DNA of 41,016 nt from Lachnospiraceae bacterium (lineage in GTDB: Bacteria; Bacillota; Clostridia; Lachnospirales; Lachnospiraceae), in the NCBI GenBank assembly GCA_017614345.1, contig JAGACB010000109.1:1-41016 (forward strand). The letters run 5' to 3'. The position numbers and the translations under genes are program-made. The notes beneath the pieces are model-generated. The model was not told the origin of the DNA and made no database searches. It was given only the letters and a program-made list of their open reading frames with translations. This document shows, piece by piece, positions 40,901 through 41,016 of this stretch; the stretch's first letter is position 1; each line of letters starts with the position of its first letter.

Positions 40901-41016
40901 GGCGGTGTAATGCACTGCTACTCCTATAAATGGGAAATGGCCCTGGAATATGTGAAGTGCGGTTTCTTTATCGGCATCGGTGGTTCCTCCACCTACGGCC
41001 GTGCCAAGCATAAAAA
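37997..41016 (+). CDS. Glycogen branching enzyme fused to TatD-family hydrolase, 3' end cut
   Basis: One open frame of 1006 codons with no stop, leaving the window unfinished. Residues 1-750 are a GH13 1,4-alpha-glucan branching enzyme: N-terminal CBM48-like domain, VYEVHPGSW, the nucleophile Asp315 in DGLRVDAV, the acid/base Glu478 in LFAEES, YKWDLGWMHDFLSYY, and Asp548 in ISHDEVVYGK, then a C-terminal beta domain. Inside the barrel, residues 353-445 form a Gly/Ser/Tyr- and then Asp/Asn-rich insert. At residue 759, about eight residues after the last glucan-enzyme strand, a TatD metal-dependent hydrolase begins. It has DTHAHYD (759-765), GLHPSDVW, GEIGLDYH (Glu912), IHSRDA (His948) and GVMHCYS (His973). 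RBS AAGGCGGGG precedes ATG 37997. It is operonic with the transporter. Both active sites appear intact. Confidence 0.88.
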   Translation, partial: MKQGSWEMFGAHVLRTAPGFEQTVFRLYAPGAVAVFLELSENEYPESVRGEKILPFRSVPGKYRSLPMVRSSEPGLSDVFELWSDADQTGERYHFRIRTPEGKDLLRSDPYGTYFPDPAGLDAEVISERTPSKELASIRAERRKHFPGYDKPLVIYEVHPGSWRRHEDGTVYSYDELARELVPYVKDLGFTAIELMGIAEYPSDASWGYQVRGYYAPTSRYGRPSGFAHLVEAAHQAGLAVILDWVGGHFSLDEGGLSLFAGAPLYERVDAEGRPLRTGWGSAPFDFDNPYVRRFLLENALFWEQVYHVDGLRVDAVSVMIYGDPVTRGEMSEQEMKETWAREAAMRRSARHGFDSGSGYYGSSGYYGGSNYSGGSEGFGGSGYYGPVSSKTGSDKTEVTSYDDKNISSDDREWRNDQSDLTKSEANEFSCNNEHTNEGKREGKTFSLPEPDPSAVSFLKELTETTHQSGSHMVLFAEESAAYPGVTRKVSEGGLGFDYKWDLGWMHDFLSYYGAGSENKKWEDCHRQVTFPMMYRDSEQFLLPISHDEVVYGKCSMLRKAPFAEDSVRYAALKTAMGFWMAHPGKKLLFMGQEFGVSKEWDHEGALFEGMLPDGSFGNALQQDYAAFFRDLLTLYRETPVLWRYEDLGKCGSFEHFRWLRTDDTEHGVFAFARFSEGERSQIWIFHFQEDSVAIDLPVLEEGVYRKVLDIGGALRKKGIMHLSGHDDLGRPCLKLTMSGLGLVVYEWNCSPTRVLLTDTHAHYDDDAFDEDRDVLLGGKLKAAGVGRIVDISAAFPSLEHTIALADRYEEVYATCGLHPSDVWELRDRIATGSEAELMTENQFLAWQNFLASSEAKRRSPEELLGSLAEVRRDGLLFHDYLFTGREREIFDHTLGILMKAAEHPKVVAIGEIGLDYHWHQDDLPAQKAWFAAQTVAARELGLPLVIHSRDAAQDTFELLEGLDAGSIGGVMHCYSYKWEMALEYVKCGFFIGIGGSSTYGRAKHK

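Overview
The window looks like a chromosomal stretch from a Gram-positive anaerobe of the class Clostridia, most likely a Lachnospiraceae relative. The basis is strong AGGAGG-type ribosome binding sites, sigma-A promoters with 17-bp spacers, compact intrinsic terminators, lipoproteins and CotH/YfhO-type surface genes, and a DUF4869-type gene. The genus is inferred from gene content only. No rRNA, tRNA, insertion sequence or CRISPR array was seen.

Layout. 1-718: end of a diguanylate cyclase gene. 719-5250: an accessory patch. It has decayed fragments at both edges (ORF6N-like and antitoxin-like pieces at 998-1203, a phage-type PBECR-like nuclease fragment at 4886-5248). Between them lie an XRE regulator, a U32-like protein, and a tight cassette of DUF4869-like protein, P-loop ATPase with a possible TOPRIM-like half, and HTH protein. 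5440-6930: MATE exporter. 7033-10257: an IclR regulator divergent from a KDG kinase and KDPG aldolase operon. The intergenic region between them holds two families of palindromic operators and four structured 73-bp tandem repeats. 10403-13351: YfhO membrane protein, followed by an S-layer-homology remnant and a palindrome. 13681-20655: FtsX-type ABC permease, ATPase, a lipoprotein with a C45/Ntn-hydrolase-like domain, then a response regulator and histidine kinase. Three 11-bp direct repeats stand in front of the permease promoter. 21038-25658: phosphodiester glycosidase, small membrane protein and CotH kinase-like protein behind a hairpin-rich leader. 25840-31487: a small secreted protein, a lipoprotein, and an ABC-2 exporter whose second permease carries a large repeat-rich C-terminal domain. 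31595-33907: aconitase-family hydratase. 34015-35619 (minus): lipoprotein with Ig-like domain and leucine-rich repeats. 35836-36007 (minus): a predicted free-standing structured small RNA with its own promoter and terminator. 36251-41016: AI-2E/PerM-family transporter, then a glycogen branching enzyme fused in frame to a TatD-family metal-dependent hydrolase, running off the window end.

How the genes work together. The clearest pathway is 2-keto-3-deoxygluconate to pyruvate plus glyceraldehyde-3-phosphate (kinase, then aldolase), probably controlled by the IclR protein. The ABC/lipoprotein/two-component block reads as an envelope-stress or antimicrobial-response module. The 21-31 kb region is surface and export biology.

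The strongest novelty candidates are the GlgB-TatD fusion with a low-complexity insert in the catalytic barrel, the predicted ~172-nt small RNA, the structured tandem repeats with compensating stem changes, the DUF4869/ATPase/HTH cassette, and the secreted-protein/ABC operon with the repeat-domain permease.
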